From assembly GCA_963820035.1 (NCBI GenBank), contig CAWFYK010000001.1:421802-485801 (forward strand): a DNA stretch of 64,000 nucleotides, written 5' to 3'. The position numbers and the translations under genes were made by a program. This stretch comes from JAWWPG01 sp963820035. GTDB lineage: Bacteria; Actinomycetota; Actinomycetes; Propionibacteriales; Nocardioidaceae. This document shows positions 8,127 through 16,390 of this stretch, one piece after another. The notes beneath the pieces are model-generated. The model did not search any database. It saw only the letters and a list, made by a program, of their open reading frames with translations, and was not told where the DNA came from. Positions within the stretch are counted from its first letter, which is position 1; every line of letters begins with the position of its first letter.

Positions 8127-8639
8127 TCAGCCGTCCTCGGGCTCGCCGACCTGCTCAGCCATGTTCTTGACGAAGCGTCGTTCGCGTCGTCCTGACGTCG
8201 CATGAATGCGGACCTCGTCCGTTTCGAGCCACCCATGTCGCCGATACACATTCCGTGCCCGCACGTTGTCGTCGTAGACCCAGAGGTCCACCTCTGTCCG
8301 CGCCAGTTCGACTGCGTAGTCGGTCACGTCGCGCAGCAACCGGCCCGCAACGCCAGCGCCCCAAGCGACGGGGTCGACGCCGAGGTAGAGGATCTCCAAG
8401 CCGTCGTCCCTCGGAACCACGACGGCGAAACCGGACGCCTTGGTGCCAGCGGATGTGAGGTGGAGCGTAGAGCCGGGAGCACGCAACCCCCGCTCGATGA
8501 TCGGCAATGCCGACTCCACCGAAGCAGGCTCGGGCTTGCCGTCGCGCTGGGCCGTAGAAGCTGCCCAGATCCGCGCCGCCTCCCACTGGCTGACCGAGCC
8601 CTTGTCCCTGGCTACTGCAACGTTGCTGATGTGCACCAC
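8127..8639 (-). CDS. GNAT-family N-acetyltransferase
   Basis: 170 residues from a GTG start. The acetyl-CoA binding region lies near residues 95-115 (LGVDPVAWGAGVAGRLL, the Q/RxxGxG/A loop in a W-G-A-G-V-A form), followed by a YDDNVRARNVYRRHGW segment typical of strand 5 and helix 4. It transfers an acetyl group from acetyl-CoA to an unidentified amine. It stands alone on the minus strand between island repeat B and the SMP-30 gene. Confidence 0.85.
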   Translation of the reverse strand: MVHISNVAVARDKGSVSQWEAARIWAASTAQRDGKPEPASVESALPIIERGLRAPGSTLHLTSAGTKASGFAVVVPRDDGLEILYLGVDPVAWGAGVAGRLLRDVTDYAVELARTEVDLWVYDDNVRARNVYRRHGWLETDEVRIHATSGRRERRFVKNMAEQVGEPEDG

Positions 8640-8932
8640 GACGATGATGATCGCCAGCGGTCGTGCCTAAGGCAAGACGAATTCGGCCCGGGCGGCGACT
8701 GGACCCAGAATCACACGGCTTCCGCTCTGCAGCGCGCTCACAGTCGTGCCCTACCCGGAGACTCAGCGACACTTCGCCACGATGGCGGCGGTGGTCATCA
8801 CCGTGGCGAACTCACCATCAAGATTGGTGCACGTGGCTCGCGTGAGGGCGTCGGCCGTCAGGGATGAGTTCTCGCCGCCCTGGCGGTATGTACATGAGGG
8901 TCCGGCAGCGTGCCGGACCGAGAGGAGTCATC

Positions 8933-9751
8933 ATGAAGGAGCCGACACTGCTGGTGGACGGCCTGGGGATCCCCGAGTCGCCCCGCTGGCACGACGGGCG
9001 GTTGTGGTTCTGCAACTGGACCACGGGCCAGATCGTCGCCTCCAACTCCCTCGATCCTGGCGGCGTGGTCGAGGTCGTCGCCACCATCGCGACGACCGTG
9101 CCGTACTCGATCGACTGGCTTCTCGACGGCACACTGCTCGTCGTGTCGGGGCAGGAGGCGAAGCTCCTCGCCATCGATCCGGCCGGCTCCGTCTCGACGT
9201 ACGCCGACCTGCGCGAGCACGGCGAGGTGTTCAACGAGATCGTCGTCGACGCCTCCGGCAACGCGTACGTCAACGGAGCCGACATCGTCCTGGTCGGACC
9301 GGACCGGTCGAGCGAGATCGTCGCGCGCGGGCTGCGGTTTGGCAACGGCATGGCCATCACACCCGACGGCTCGACGCTGATCGTCGCCGAGTCCCACGGC
9401 AGGTGCCTCACCGGATTCACGATCGGCACCGAAGGGCGGCTCTCCGATCGCCGGGTGTGGGCGGACCTCGACGGCGACAACCCCGATGGGATCTGCATTG
9501 ATGCTGACGGCGCCGTCTGGTATGCCAGCGTTCCCGGCCGGCGATGCGTCTGCGTACGGGAAGGCGGCGAGGTCCTCGACAGTGTCCAGATCGACCGCGG
9601 TGCGTTCGCCTGCATGCTCGGGGGCGACGACGGCCGCTCACTGTTCATCGCCGCCGCGGAATGGCGAGGCATGGACGGCATCGGCGATGGCGCGCGGACG
9701 GGGCAGATCCTCGTCGGTCAGGTCGACGCGCCTCACGCGGGAAGGCCCTGA
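8933..9751 (+). CDS. SMP-30/gluconolactonase/LRE-family protein
   Basis: 272 residues of a six-bladed beta-propeller. PESPRWHDGRLWF near the N-terminus supplies the metal-binding glutamate. FNEIVVDASGNAYV and FGNGMAITPDG carry the conserved Asn/Asp metal ligands, and DGDNPDGICIDADGAVW is the last signature. These enzymes hydrolyse lactones. ATG 8933 is preferred because of the GAGAGGAG ribosome-binding site; the frame is open further upstream without one. The gene is followed at once by a decayed reductase gene. Confidence 0.85.
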   Translation: MKEPTLLVDGLGIPESPRWHDGRLWFCNWTTGQIVASNSLDPGGVVEVVATIATTVPYSIDWLLDGTLLVVSGQEAKLLAIDPAGSVSTYADLREHGEVFNEIVVDASGNAYVNGADIVLVGPDRSSEIVARGLRFGNGMAITPDGSTLIVAESHGRCLTGFTIGTEGRLSDRRVWADLDGDNPDGICIDADGAVWYASVPGRRCVCVREGGEVLDSVQIDRGAFACMLGGDDGRSLFIAAAEWRGMDGIGDGARTGQILVGQVDAPHAGRP

Positions 9752-9754
9752 ACG

Positions 9755-10350
9755 ATGGGCCGCCTCTCACTGCAGATGCACACATCCATCGATGGGTGCC
9801 GTGAGCAGCTCGGTCCCGGGCTCGCGCTGGCAGCTGTGGGACTGGGGACCCTCCCGGCCCTGGAGCGGCGACCTACGCGCCCCCATCAACCAGACCTTCG
9901 ATGAGGCGGGCGGCTTCGTGTCTGCCGACCCATGCTCGAGGAGGGCTACCTTGACCGCTGGGCACGGACAGCCGCCCCTCGTCAGGGCGACCCGGACTGG
10001 CCCTTCGCTGCCAGGGTCGGTGAGCTTTCCGGTTCATGTCGCCTCTTTCGGCTCGGGTGCTCTAGCGACGTCGCCCCGCGTGCGGCTCATCCCTGGCCCG
10101 CTCGGCTATCGATCCCCGACGTGCTCGGCGAGCTGGACGGTCCATGCTGTGCTTCGGCGGCGCGGGCCTCGGCTGGTCGTTGATCGAGGCGGACCTCGTC
10201 GACGAGCTCCAGCTCTACGTCAACCCCGGCTTCGCCGGCGGCGGACAGCGGATCTTCTCGGCGCAGCTGGTCGACCGCAGGCTCGCACCGCTGGAGGCGG
10301 CCGCTGTCGAGTGCGGGATCGTCGTCACGCGAGGGGCACGCGAGCGATGA
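9755..10350 (+). pseudogene. Decayed dihydrofolate-reductase-family (RibD C-terminal) gene
   Basis: Pieces of one protein are spread over different frames. MGRLSLQMHTSIDG starts at 9755; a shifted frame gives WQLWDWGP...INQTF from ~9790. Another gives MLEEGYLDRWARTA from 9932, and the last frame (10144-10350) gives FGGAGLGWSLIEADLVDEL and NPGFAGGGQRIF. The order and motifs fit the RibD/DHFR-like family (~200 residues), so at least three frameshifts have broken it. No functional product is expected. Confidence 0.75.
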
Positions 10351-10418
10351 GTACAGCGTCCGGCGTTGGTATGTACTCCCGAGGTTCGACCCGAGCCGCC
10401 GACCAGAAGGAGACCGGA

Positions 10419-10859
10419 ATGACTGACACCCTGGACACCCCTGAGACCGCCACCACCAGCCGTGAGGAGGACAGCGCCGCGATCGCGAAGATGCTCACCG
10501 AGATGTACACCGCGTGGGCGCGCGGCGACGCCGACGGATTCGTGAGCCGCTACCGCGAGGACGCGACCGCGATCCTGCCCGGCTCCCTGCGCAACGGACG
10601 TGCGATGGTCCGCGACTCGATGGCGGCCTCGTTCGCCGGGCCGTTGAAGGGCAGCAGCACCGTCGACGAGCAGATCAGCCTGCGCTTCGTCGGAGACGAC
10701 GCCGCGATCATGGTCGCCCGCTCGGGCATCCTGTTTGCGGGCGAGACGGAGGTCCCCGCGGAGCGCTTCGTCCTCGCCACCTGGGTGTTCGAGCGTCACG
10801 ACGGTCGGTGGATGGTGGCCGCATACCACAACTGCGCCGCCGTGGCCGGCGCGCACTGA
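10419..10859 (+). CDS. SgcJ/EcaC-family NTF2-like protein
   Basis: 146 residues with an NTF2/SnoaL-like cone fold: an N-terminal helix (AIAKMLTEMYTAWARGDADGF), RYREDATAILPGS, and C-terminal strands (ATWVFERHDGRWMVAAYHN). The ATG has an AGAAGGAG ribosome-binding site; longer in-frame starts lack one. It sits 22 bases upstream of an ECF sigma factor that itself ends in a SnoaL domain, so the two may be one transcription unit. Such proteins bind small ligands or act as isomerase-like enzymes; the ligand is unknown. Confidence 0.8.
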   Translation: MTDTLDTPETATTSREEDSAAIAKMLTEMYTAWARGDADGFVSRYREDATAILPGSLRNGRAMVRDSMAASFAGPLKGSSTVDEQISLRFVGDDAAIMVARSGILFAGETEVPAERFVLATWVFERHDGRWMVAAYHNCAAVAGAH

Positions 10860-10881
10860 AGCCCTGACCGAAGGAGACGGT

Positions 10882-11823
10882 GTGACGACCAGCTTTGAGG
10901 AACGACTCGAGCCGTATCGCCGCGAGCTGTTCGCGCACTGCTACCGGATGCTCGGGTCGGTGCAGGACGCCGAGGACGCCGTCCAAGACGTCTACCTGCG
11001 GGCGTGGCGTGCCCGCGACTCCTATGACGAGTCGCGGGCATCGCTGCGTACGTGGATGTATCGCATCGCCACCAACGCCTGCCTCAACGCCCGCGCATCC
11101 GATGCGCGGAGGCCGCTGCCATCGGGGTACGTCGCGGCCTCCGAGCCGATGTCGCCGCTCGTCTCGGGGCGGGAGGTGGCGTGGCTGCAACCCGTGCCTG
11201 ATGCGCTGGTTCGGGATCCGGCCGACACCGCGCTCGACCGAAGCGCGCTCCGGCTGGCGTTCGTCGCAGCCTTGCAACACCTCTCCGCGCGGCAGCGCGC
11301 GGTCCTGTTGCTGCGCGATGTGCTCGAGTTCTCCGCCGCCGAGACAGCGGACGTCCTCGGATCGACGGTGGTCTCGGTCAACAGCGCCCTGCAGCGCGCC
11401 CGCGCCACGATGGCATCCAGCGGCGCCACCGCGGAGGCGGCCGACATGCCGACAGCAGCCGAGCAGCGAGCGGCCGTGGACCGCTACATGGCGGCCTTCC
11501 TCGCCGCCGACGTGGACGGAATCGCCCGACTGCTGGCGCACGACGTGCTGATGGAGATGCCGCCGATGCTCAACTGGTTCACCGGCATCGACGGCTACAC
11601 ACGGTTCATGCGTTGGGTGTACGACGTCAATGGGACCGACTGGCGCGCGCTGCCCCTGGACGCCAACGGCCAGGCGGGGTTCGCGGCCTACCGCGGGGTC
11701 GACGGCCAGTTCCGGCTGCACACCGTCCAGGTCCTCACCGTGAGTCAGCAGCAGGTCGTCCGGTGCTCGGTCTTCCAGGACCCAGACGTGTTAGCGTCCT
11801 TCGGCCTGTCACCGCTCCTGTAG
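10882..11823 (+). CDS. ECF RNA polymerase sigma factor with a C-terminal SnoaL-like domain (SigG-like)
   Basis: 313 residues. Sigma region 2 is at ~5-70 (ELFAHCYRMLGSVQDAEDAV, then LRTWMYRIATNACLN). Region 4 is at ~130-180 (LSARQRAVLLLRDVLEFSAA, then NSALQRARA). Residues ~190-313 are a SnoaL/NTF2 domain (AAVDRYMAAFLAADVDGIARL). This is the layout of actinobacterial SigG-like sigma factors, where the C-terminal domain takes the place of an anti-sigma factor. GTG 10882 has an AAGGAG ribosome-binding site. The 3' end overlaps the convergent HAD gene by 15 bases. Confidence 0.88.
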   Translation: MTTSFEERLEPYRRELFAHCYRMLGSVQDAEDAVQDVYLRAWRARDSYDESRASLRTWMYRIATNACLNARASDARRPLPSGYVAASEPMSPLVSGREVAWLQPVPDALVRDPADTALDRSALRLAFVAALQHLSARQRAVLLLRDVLEFSAAETADVLGSTVVSVNSALQRARATMASSGATAEAADMPTAAEQRAAVDRYMAAFLAADVDGIARLLAHDVLMEMPPMLNWFTGIDGYTRFMRWVYDVNGTDWRALPLDANGQAGFAAYRGVDGQFRLHTVQVLTVSQQQVVRCSVFQDPDVLASFGLSPLL

Positions 11824-12486
11824 TGAGGCGCCCTCGAGGCGGGGTACCACGGTGACGAGCTGCGACAGGGACTCGACGAAGGCGTCGACCCGGTGCGGGC
11901 GTAAGTCTGACTCGGTCCGCAGCCCGCTCGCCAGGCAGCCGATGAAGCGTACGCCCGCCTCCGCTGCGGCCTGCGCGTCCCCGGGGGAGTCTCCGACATA
12001 GGCGCACGCGTCCGGGGTGAGCTGGTGCTCGGCGAGCATCGCGTCGAACACCCGGCCACTCGGCTTCAGGGCTGAGGTGTTGTCGGCGTGGTAAAAGGCT
12101 TCGATGCGCCCGGCGAGGGCGTGCGTCGGCTCCATCAGGTGCTGGAGTTCGACCAGCGTTCGCGACGTCAGGATCATCACCCGGCGCCCCTGCCCGATCA
12201 GGGCATCCACTGCTGCCAGGGTCTCGGGCGTGACGTGATCGAGCCGCCCTGACGCGACGTACTCCTCGAGCAGGGGTTGGTAGGTCGCCTGGAACCGCTG
12301 GACGTCGATTCCCGGTGAGCGGACCTCCATGCCTGCAAGCAGCGCCATCCCCCACGTCTGCTGGTGGACCTCTCGGGACATGGCGTCGCGGCCAACGCGG
12401 CCCAGTGCGGAGTTCTCGAGGTCGAAGCACGCCGCCTCGGTCAGGCACAGCGTGTCGTCGACATCGATCACCACCGCCTCGATCAT
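11809..12486 (-). CDS. HAD-family hydrolase
   Basis: 225 residues. The four HAD motifs are present: DVDDT (residues 8-12, nucleophile Asp), LTSRT (near 105, the Thr/Ser motif), KPSG (near 140) and GDSPGD (near 165, metal-binding). A helical cap lies between motifs I and II, as in phosphoglycolate-phosphatase-like subfamilies. It probably dephosphorylates a small metabolite. It converges on the sigma factor gene with a 15-bp overlap. Confidence 0.88.
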   Translation of the reverse strand: MIEAVVIDVDDTLCLTEAACFDLENSALGRVGRDAMSREVHQQTWGMALLAGMEVRSPGIDVQRFQATYQPLLEEYVASGRLDHVTPETLAAVDALIGQGRRVMILTSRTLVELQHLMEPTHALAGRIEAFYHADNTSALKPSGRVFDAMLAEHQLTPDACAYVGDSPGDAQAAAEAGVRFIGCLASGLRTESDLRPHRVDAFVESLSQLVTVVPRLEGASLQER

Positions 12487-12547
12487 GCGGACAGATAACC
12501 ACCGACCACCACATCATCGGCCGCAGCGCCACTGGATGACGGCACTC

Positions 12548-12657
12548 AGAGCGGCGGCTGGGCCATGCTCGCGGTCCTGCTGCTAGGGCAGTACATGGGC
12601 ATCGTCGACGCCTTCGTCGTCAACGTCGCGATGCCGGCCATCGGCAGGGACCTCCAC
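12548..12657 (+). pseudogene. 5' stub of a DHA2/EmrB-type MFS transporter gene
   Basis: Only the first transmembrane helix region survives: WAMLAVLLLGQYMGIVDAF then VNVAMPAIGRDL, the DHA2 motif D(A/S)xxxNVAxPxI. The match stops abruptly near 12657, where the antisense DUF4865 fragment begins. A complete relative would run for about 450 more residues. Confidence 0.7.
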
Positions 12658-12975
12658 GCTGGCGAGACCGCACGCCACCGTCTGCCACGTCCGGACTGCC
12701 GGACGCCCGAAGTCGGTACGGATGCCGTCGAAGCCAGGCCCGAAGAGGAAGTGGTTCATGCCGGTGTCGCCCGCCCACACGTAGAACGGCGCGTACTGGT
12801 TGACCGGGGAACCGTGCTGACCGCGCTCGCGTATGAGGTAGGCCTTGGCTCCGAGGTCGGTGAAGTCGTCGGTCCGTGAACCGCGGGTCGCGACACGTTG
12901 CCGGATGATGCCCATGTCGTAGTCCGCGGGCAAGGTGATCTCGTACTGCATGAGCTGCATCAGCGGTCCTGTCAT
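12658..12975 (-). pseudogene. C-terminally truncated DUF4865-family gene
   Basis: About 105 residues match the start of DUF4865 proteins: MQLMQYEITLPADYDMGIIR, then AYLIRERGQ, GSPVNQYAPFYVW and GMNHFLFGPGF. Family members are ~190 residues, so roughly the last half is missing. The frame runs on to 12583 but there it is only the antisense of the MFS stub. The two 3'-truncated genes are joined tail to tail, which points to one deletion. Confidence 0.7.
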
Positions 12976-13059
12976 CGTGGTGTGGAATGGACGTGACGCG
13001 CTCCAGAAGGCCCGGGTGGCGCTCTTGCGACCGGTAGAGACCGTTGGATGAGGTGGTCG

Positions 13060-13446
13060 TCATGAGGGCGGCGACTTCTTGTCCCAGCCGGTGATGGCGC
13101 AGAACAGGTTGCCCTCCGGGTCTGCGTAGACCCGCCAGCGGCCGCCGGAATCGTGCCACCGTGGCTCCGCCCCTAGTCCGGCGAGCCTCTCCAGATCGGC
13201 CGGGCCGTCCAGGACCACGTCGAGGTGGACACGGCCGCCGGCAGGAGCGAGCTCCTCAGCCGGGCTCACCCACACGTGCAGGGCATCGCGACGGCCGAGC
13301 AGCACCGCCTCGGTCTCGCCGAGTGTCCCCTGGTCGATCGCGCGTGCGTCGGACGGGTCGATCGGGAGGTCCAGCAACTCCGACCAGAACCGAGCGAGCT
13401 CGCTCGGTCGTCGGCTGTGGATCGTGATCGCGTCGAGATGTGGCAC
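13060..13446 (-). CDS. VOC-family (glyoxalase/bleomycin-resistance-like) protein
   Basis: 128 residues from GTG 13446, which has a strong GAGGAGG site; the longer frame upstream looks non-coding. A single glyoxalase module pair is visible: HLDAITIHSRRPSELARFW at the N-terminus, HLDVVLDGP in the middle and VYADPEGNLFCAI at the end. VOC proteins use a paired beta-alpha-beta fold around a metal site for isomerase, dioxygenase or antibiotic-binding roles; the specific role is not evident. Confidence 0.82.
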   Translation of the reverse strand: MPHLDAITIHSRRPSELARFWSELLDLPIDPSDARAIDQGTLGETEAVLLGRRDALHVWVSPAEELAPAGGRVHLDVVLDGPADLERLAGLGAEPRWHDSGGRWRVYADPEGNLFCAITGWDKKSPPS

Positions 13447-13652
13447 GTGATCCTCCTCGGGAGTTGATGGGCATGACTGACGTGGGCGGAGTCTGGCGAC
13501 CAACTGTCGGCACCAACAGCGAACAATGCTGTGCGAGCGCAACATTCAGCTCCGGCGGTGACGGACTTCGTCTAGATGTGGCTACGGTCCAGGTGAAGGC
13601 GTGGGTCGGTTGAGGGGGGACCGGGTTTTCGGCCCCGTGGCCGATTCCTTGG

Positions 13653-14555
13653 TCACTTGGGCACGAGCTCAACCCCCATCGGGGCTCGCGGCAGGAACTC
13701 GTCGAGTGCGTTCACGACCAGGGAGGGCTGCTCGAGGGTCGGCATGTGCGGTGTTCCCGGCATCTCCGCGTAGCGGGCGCTGGGGATGTCGCTCGCGATC
13801 CGGGCCATGACCTCCCGCGGGGTGGACGCGTCCCGCTCACCGGCCAGCACGAGGGTGGGGGCGCCGAACCCGGTGAACTTTCCTTGGACGTCGAGGGTCT
13901 GGAACGCCCGCCAGGCCGCGGCAGCATGCCCTGGGTCGCCGCGCAGCACGCAGTCGCGGGCGTAGCGCACCCCCCAGTCGTTGACGGCGAGGGCATCGGA
14001 GGTGAACCACCGCACCAGTGAGGGCGCCACCTGAGCAGCCATGCCGTCTTGCTCGATCGAGCGTGCCCGGCCCTCGAAGGCCTCGAACGCGACGTTGGTC
14101 GTGGCCATGAGCGTCATGGACTCGAACCGCTCGGGTGCGAGCGTCGCTGCGGTCTGCACGATGCCGCCGCCGTAGGAGAGGCCCACCATGTGCGCGCGGT
14201 CGAGCCCGAGGGCATTCAGCACCGCGAGCAGGTCGGTAGCGAGGTCGTTCATGCACGACGGGCGCGGTGCCTCGGTGGCTGAGCTGTGACCGCGCACGTC
14301 GTAGGCGTAGATCCTGCGTCCCGCCGCCAGCTGGGTGATCACCGGCTCCCACATGCGCCAGTCCAGGCCCAGTGCGTGAACGAGCACCACGGGTGGCCCC
14401 GCGACGCCGGCCTGGGCCACGGTGGTTCCGTGGTCGCCGAGGAGCACCCGACGTAGCGAGGGTGGCGCCGGCGTCCCCGCCTCCGCGAGGACGCGGTCGA
14501 TCACGGTGAGTGCGTTGAGTGCCCGGGGGAACCCGGCGTAGACCGAGACGTGCAA
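13653..14555 (-). CDS. Alpha/beta hydrolase (3-oxoadipate enol-lactonase-like), N-terminus uncertain
   Basis: 300 residues from a TTG; the true start is unclear. The first ~27 residues (HVSVYAGFPRALNALTVIDR) match the C-terminal tail of carboxymuconolactone decarboxylase, and the rest is an alpha/beta hydrolase. The oxyanion region VVLVHALGLDW, nucleophile elbow GLSYGGG (Ser near 145), acid GERDAS and His in GTPHMP are all present. Fused or adjacent decarboxylase and lactonase activities belong to the beta-ketoadipate pathway. The decarboxylase part upstream is frameshifted (14556-14721). It lies downstream of a YciI gene and is divergent from a LysR regulator. Confidence 0.75.
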   Translation of the reverse strand: MHVSVYAGFPRALNALTVIDRVLAEAGTPAPPSLRRVLLGDHGTTVAQAGVAGPPVVLVHALGLDWRMWEPVITQLAAGRRIYAYDVRGHSSATEAPRPSCMNDLATDLLAVLNALGLDRAHMVGLSYGGGIVQTAATLAPERFESMTLMATTNVAFEAFEGRARSIEQDGMAAQVAPSLVRWFTSDALAVNDWGVRYARDCVLRGDPGHAAAAWRAFQTLDVQGKFTGFGAPTLVLAGERDASTPREVMARIASDIPSARYAEMPGTPHMPTLEQPSLVVNALDEFLPRAPMGVELVPK

Positions 14556-14721
14556 CGGGATGGCCCGCAGCTCGGTGGCGGTGATGCCTTGGCTCAGCGC
14601 CGCGGCTGTGTGGGCGGTGTGCCATCAGCCGGGCGAAATGGGCCGCTCCGCGGGCCTCAGCGGCCGCGGTACCTTCCCTTCGAACGTCGTGGTCCCGATC
14701 GTGGATCTCGATGTGGTTCAT
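14556..14721 (-). pseudogene. Frameshifted 5' part of the decarboxylase-hydrolase gene
   Basis: ATG 14721 opens a frame (MNHIEIHDRD...) that leaves the hydrolase frame. The segment just before the hydrolase, in the hydrolase frame, reads ALSQGITATELRAIPL, which is carboxymuconolactone-decarboxylase-like. So the 5' part has lost its frame and most of the decarboxylase domain, by deletion plus a shift or by a sequencing error. Confidence 0.55.
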
Positions 14722-14793
14722 ATGGGTGTCTGGTGTCTCCTTCTGGAGAGCCAGTTGTCCTGGCGTCGATGTGCGTGCGGTCGGGAGGTGGGG

Positions 14794-15135
14794 TCAGGTC
14801 GGGACGGGCGCGGTGCTGTCGCGGAGCGGGAGGGCGAACGGGCCGCGGGTCGGGAGGAAGGCGTGGACGTCGTACGTCGCCAGACCGTCGCGGGTGAACG
14901 GGTCCGCCGCGATCAGTCGCTCGATGGCGTCGCGGTCTGCCGCGCGCGCGATGATCACGCCGCCGGTGCGCGGGGCCTGGGGTCCGGAGGCGAGGAAATC
15001 GCCGGCGGCGAAGTACTCGTCGAGGAACCGCTGGTGCGCCGGCATCGCGGCGTCGATTGCGGACAGGGAAGCGGTGTAGCTGACGACCAGAACGAAGACC
15101 AGGCCGTCGTGGGGGTCGTGGTGGATGGATGTCAT
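14794..15135 (-). CDS. YciI-family protein
   Basis: 113 residues with a YCII fold: LVFVLVVSYTASL, HQRFLDEYFAAGDFLASGPQ, IIARAADRDAIERLIAADPF and ending DVHAFLPTRGPF. These small ferredoxin-like proteins have a conserved His/Asp pair and are poorly characterised; some are dehydrochlorinases. ATG 15135 is preferred over TTG 15144. It is divergent from the LysR gene with 72 bases between, so it is a likely LysR target. Confidence 0.82.
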   Translation of the reverse strand: MTSIHHDPHDGLVFVLVVSYTASLSAIDAAMPAHQRFLDEYFAAGDFLASGPQAPRTGGVIIARAADRDAIERLIAADPFTRDGLATYDVHAFLPTRGPFALPLRDSTAPVPT

Positions 15136-15183
15136 GTTCGCCAAGTGTGGACCGCAGTGGCCATCGAGTCCAAGACTTGTTGA

Positions 15184-15201
15184 GACTGGTAGTCATAGGC
15201 T
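15184..15201 (+). promoter_or_regulatory. Leaderless -10 and small dyad before the LysR gene
   Basis: TAGGCT (15196-15201) lies 6 bases before ATG 15208, the spacing of a leaderless start. GACT (15184-15187) and AGTC (15191-15194) form a short dyad in the 72-bp divergent gap, a possible LysR site. There is no clear -35. Confidence 0.45.
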
Positions 15202-15207
15202 GTGCTT

Positions 15208-16098
15208 ATGGTTGACACGAGGCAGCTGCGGTATTTTGCCGCGGTCGCGCACCGGTTGAACTTCACGCGCGCCGCGGAGGACCTCTTGATCGCACAGCCG
15301 GCGTTGAGCCAGGCGATCCGGCAGCTTGAACGAGAGCTCGGCGTGATGCTGTTCGAGCGCAACGCGCGAGGGGCCGTCCTGACGGCTCCGGGCGAGGTCC
15401 TGCTCCGCGGGGCCCAGCGCACTCTGCGGGAGCTGGAGGTCACCGTCGATGACGTTCGCAGCTTCGCCGGGCAGGTCACGGGACGGGTTCGTCTCGGTGC
15501 CTGGCAGTCGATGGAGGTACGGCTCCCGGACCTGCTCGCCGCCTTTCGCCACGAGTATCCGGCGGTCGACGTGGCGGTGAACGAGCTGGTCTCTGACACG
15601 ATGCTGGATGCTGTACGGGCCGGCACGCTGGATGCAGCCATGGTGGTGCAGCGCGAGCACATCCCGATGACGGGCCTGGCCAGCCAGCCGTTCATCACCG
15701 AGCCATACGATCTCGCGGTCGCCGAGTCGCACGCATTGGCGCAGCGCTCGGCGGTCCGCCTCGGCGAACTCGCCGAGGAGCCGTTCGTCATGCACCGGCC
15801 GGGGTCTGCCGTCCGCGACCAGATCCTGTACGCCTGCGCAGACGCCGGGTTCCGACCGCGCATCGCCCTCGAGACGGGCGAGATGAGCGCCGCACGGGCT
15901 TTCGTCGCCGCCGGCCTGGGCATCACCGTTCTGCCGCGGTCATCACTGGCGAGCCCTGGACCAGCGGTCCGCATCCTGTCCTTGCGGCCAAGGATTCAGC
16001 GCACCTCGATTCTGGTCTGGCCCCAGAAAGGCGCGCGCTCGACGGCCGCACGATCCTTCCTGGAGTTCGCGCGAGAGAACGAGGAACTGTTGCACTGA
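15208..16098 (+). CDS. LysR-family transcriptional regulator
   Basis: 296 residues. The winged HTH is at ~1-60 (QLRYFAAVAHRLNFTRAAED, then LSQAIRQLERELG and LFERN). The effector domain follows from ~90 (GRVRLGAWQSMEVRLPDLL). It is divergent from the YciI and hydrolase genes, the usual layout for a LysR regulator controlling a catabolic operon. The inducer is probably an aromatic breakdown product, inferred from the decarboxylase-lactonase remnants. ATG 15208 is chosen over GTG 15202 because of the TAGGCT spacing. Confidence 0.88.
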   Translation: MVDTRQLRYFAAVAHRLNFTRAAEDLLIAQPALSQAIRQLERELGVMLFERNARGAVLTAPGEVLLRGAQRTLRELEVTVDDVRSFAGQVTGRVRLGAWQSMEVRLPDLLAAFRHEYPAVDVAVNELVSDTMLDAVRAGTLDAAMVVQREHIPMTGLASQPFITEPYDLAVAESHALAQRSAVRLGELAEEPFVMHRPGSAVRDQILYACADAGFRPRIALETGEMSAARAFVAAGLGITVLPRSSLASPGPAVRILSLRPRIQRTSILVWPQKGARSTAARSFLEFARENEELLH

Positions 16099-16122
16099 CG
16101 CCGCACACCGCGTTCGCGGTGG

Positions 16123-16310
16123 TCATTCGACGTCACGATCAGCGGAGGTGAGGAAGAGACGTCCACGCGTGCGAATCACGAGGACGATCGCGACCAGCGC
16201 GGTTGTCGTTGCGGCGGCACAGATCATGGTGTGCTCGGACCCGACCACACCGAGGTAGGAGTGGCTGGCGTCGAAGGAGGCGTGTAAGAGGGCGGCATGT
16301 GTTGCAGGTG
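16123..16310 (-). pseudogene. C-terminal stub of a CPBP-family membrane protease gene
   Basis: A minus-strand frame ending at TGA 16123 reads HAALLHASFDASHSYLG, then a transmembrane helix (AAATTTALVAIVLVI) and a basic end. The H...HxxFD pattern with a final membrane helix fits CPBP/Abi intramembrane proteases. The match stops near 16310, where sequence related to repeat copy C begins, so the gene was cut at this boundary. Confidence 0.55.
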
Positions 16311-16390
16311 ACCTGGTCCATCGGCGTCTGGGAAATCTAGGGCGCTCTCTGCGGTCGGTAGCTAACCTCGGAGCCGACTTCTTCGTGGGC

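Noticed and set aside
6377..8251. 624-residue minus-strand frame opposite the NTase and nuclease genes
   Set aside because: Antisense shadow; the plus-strand genes are coupled and have motifs.
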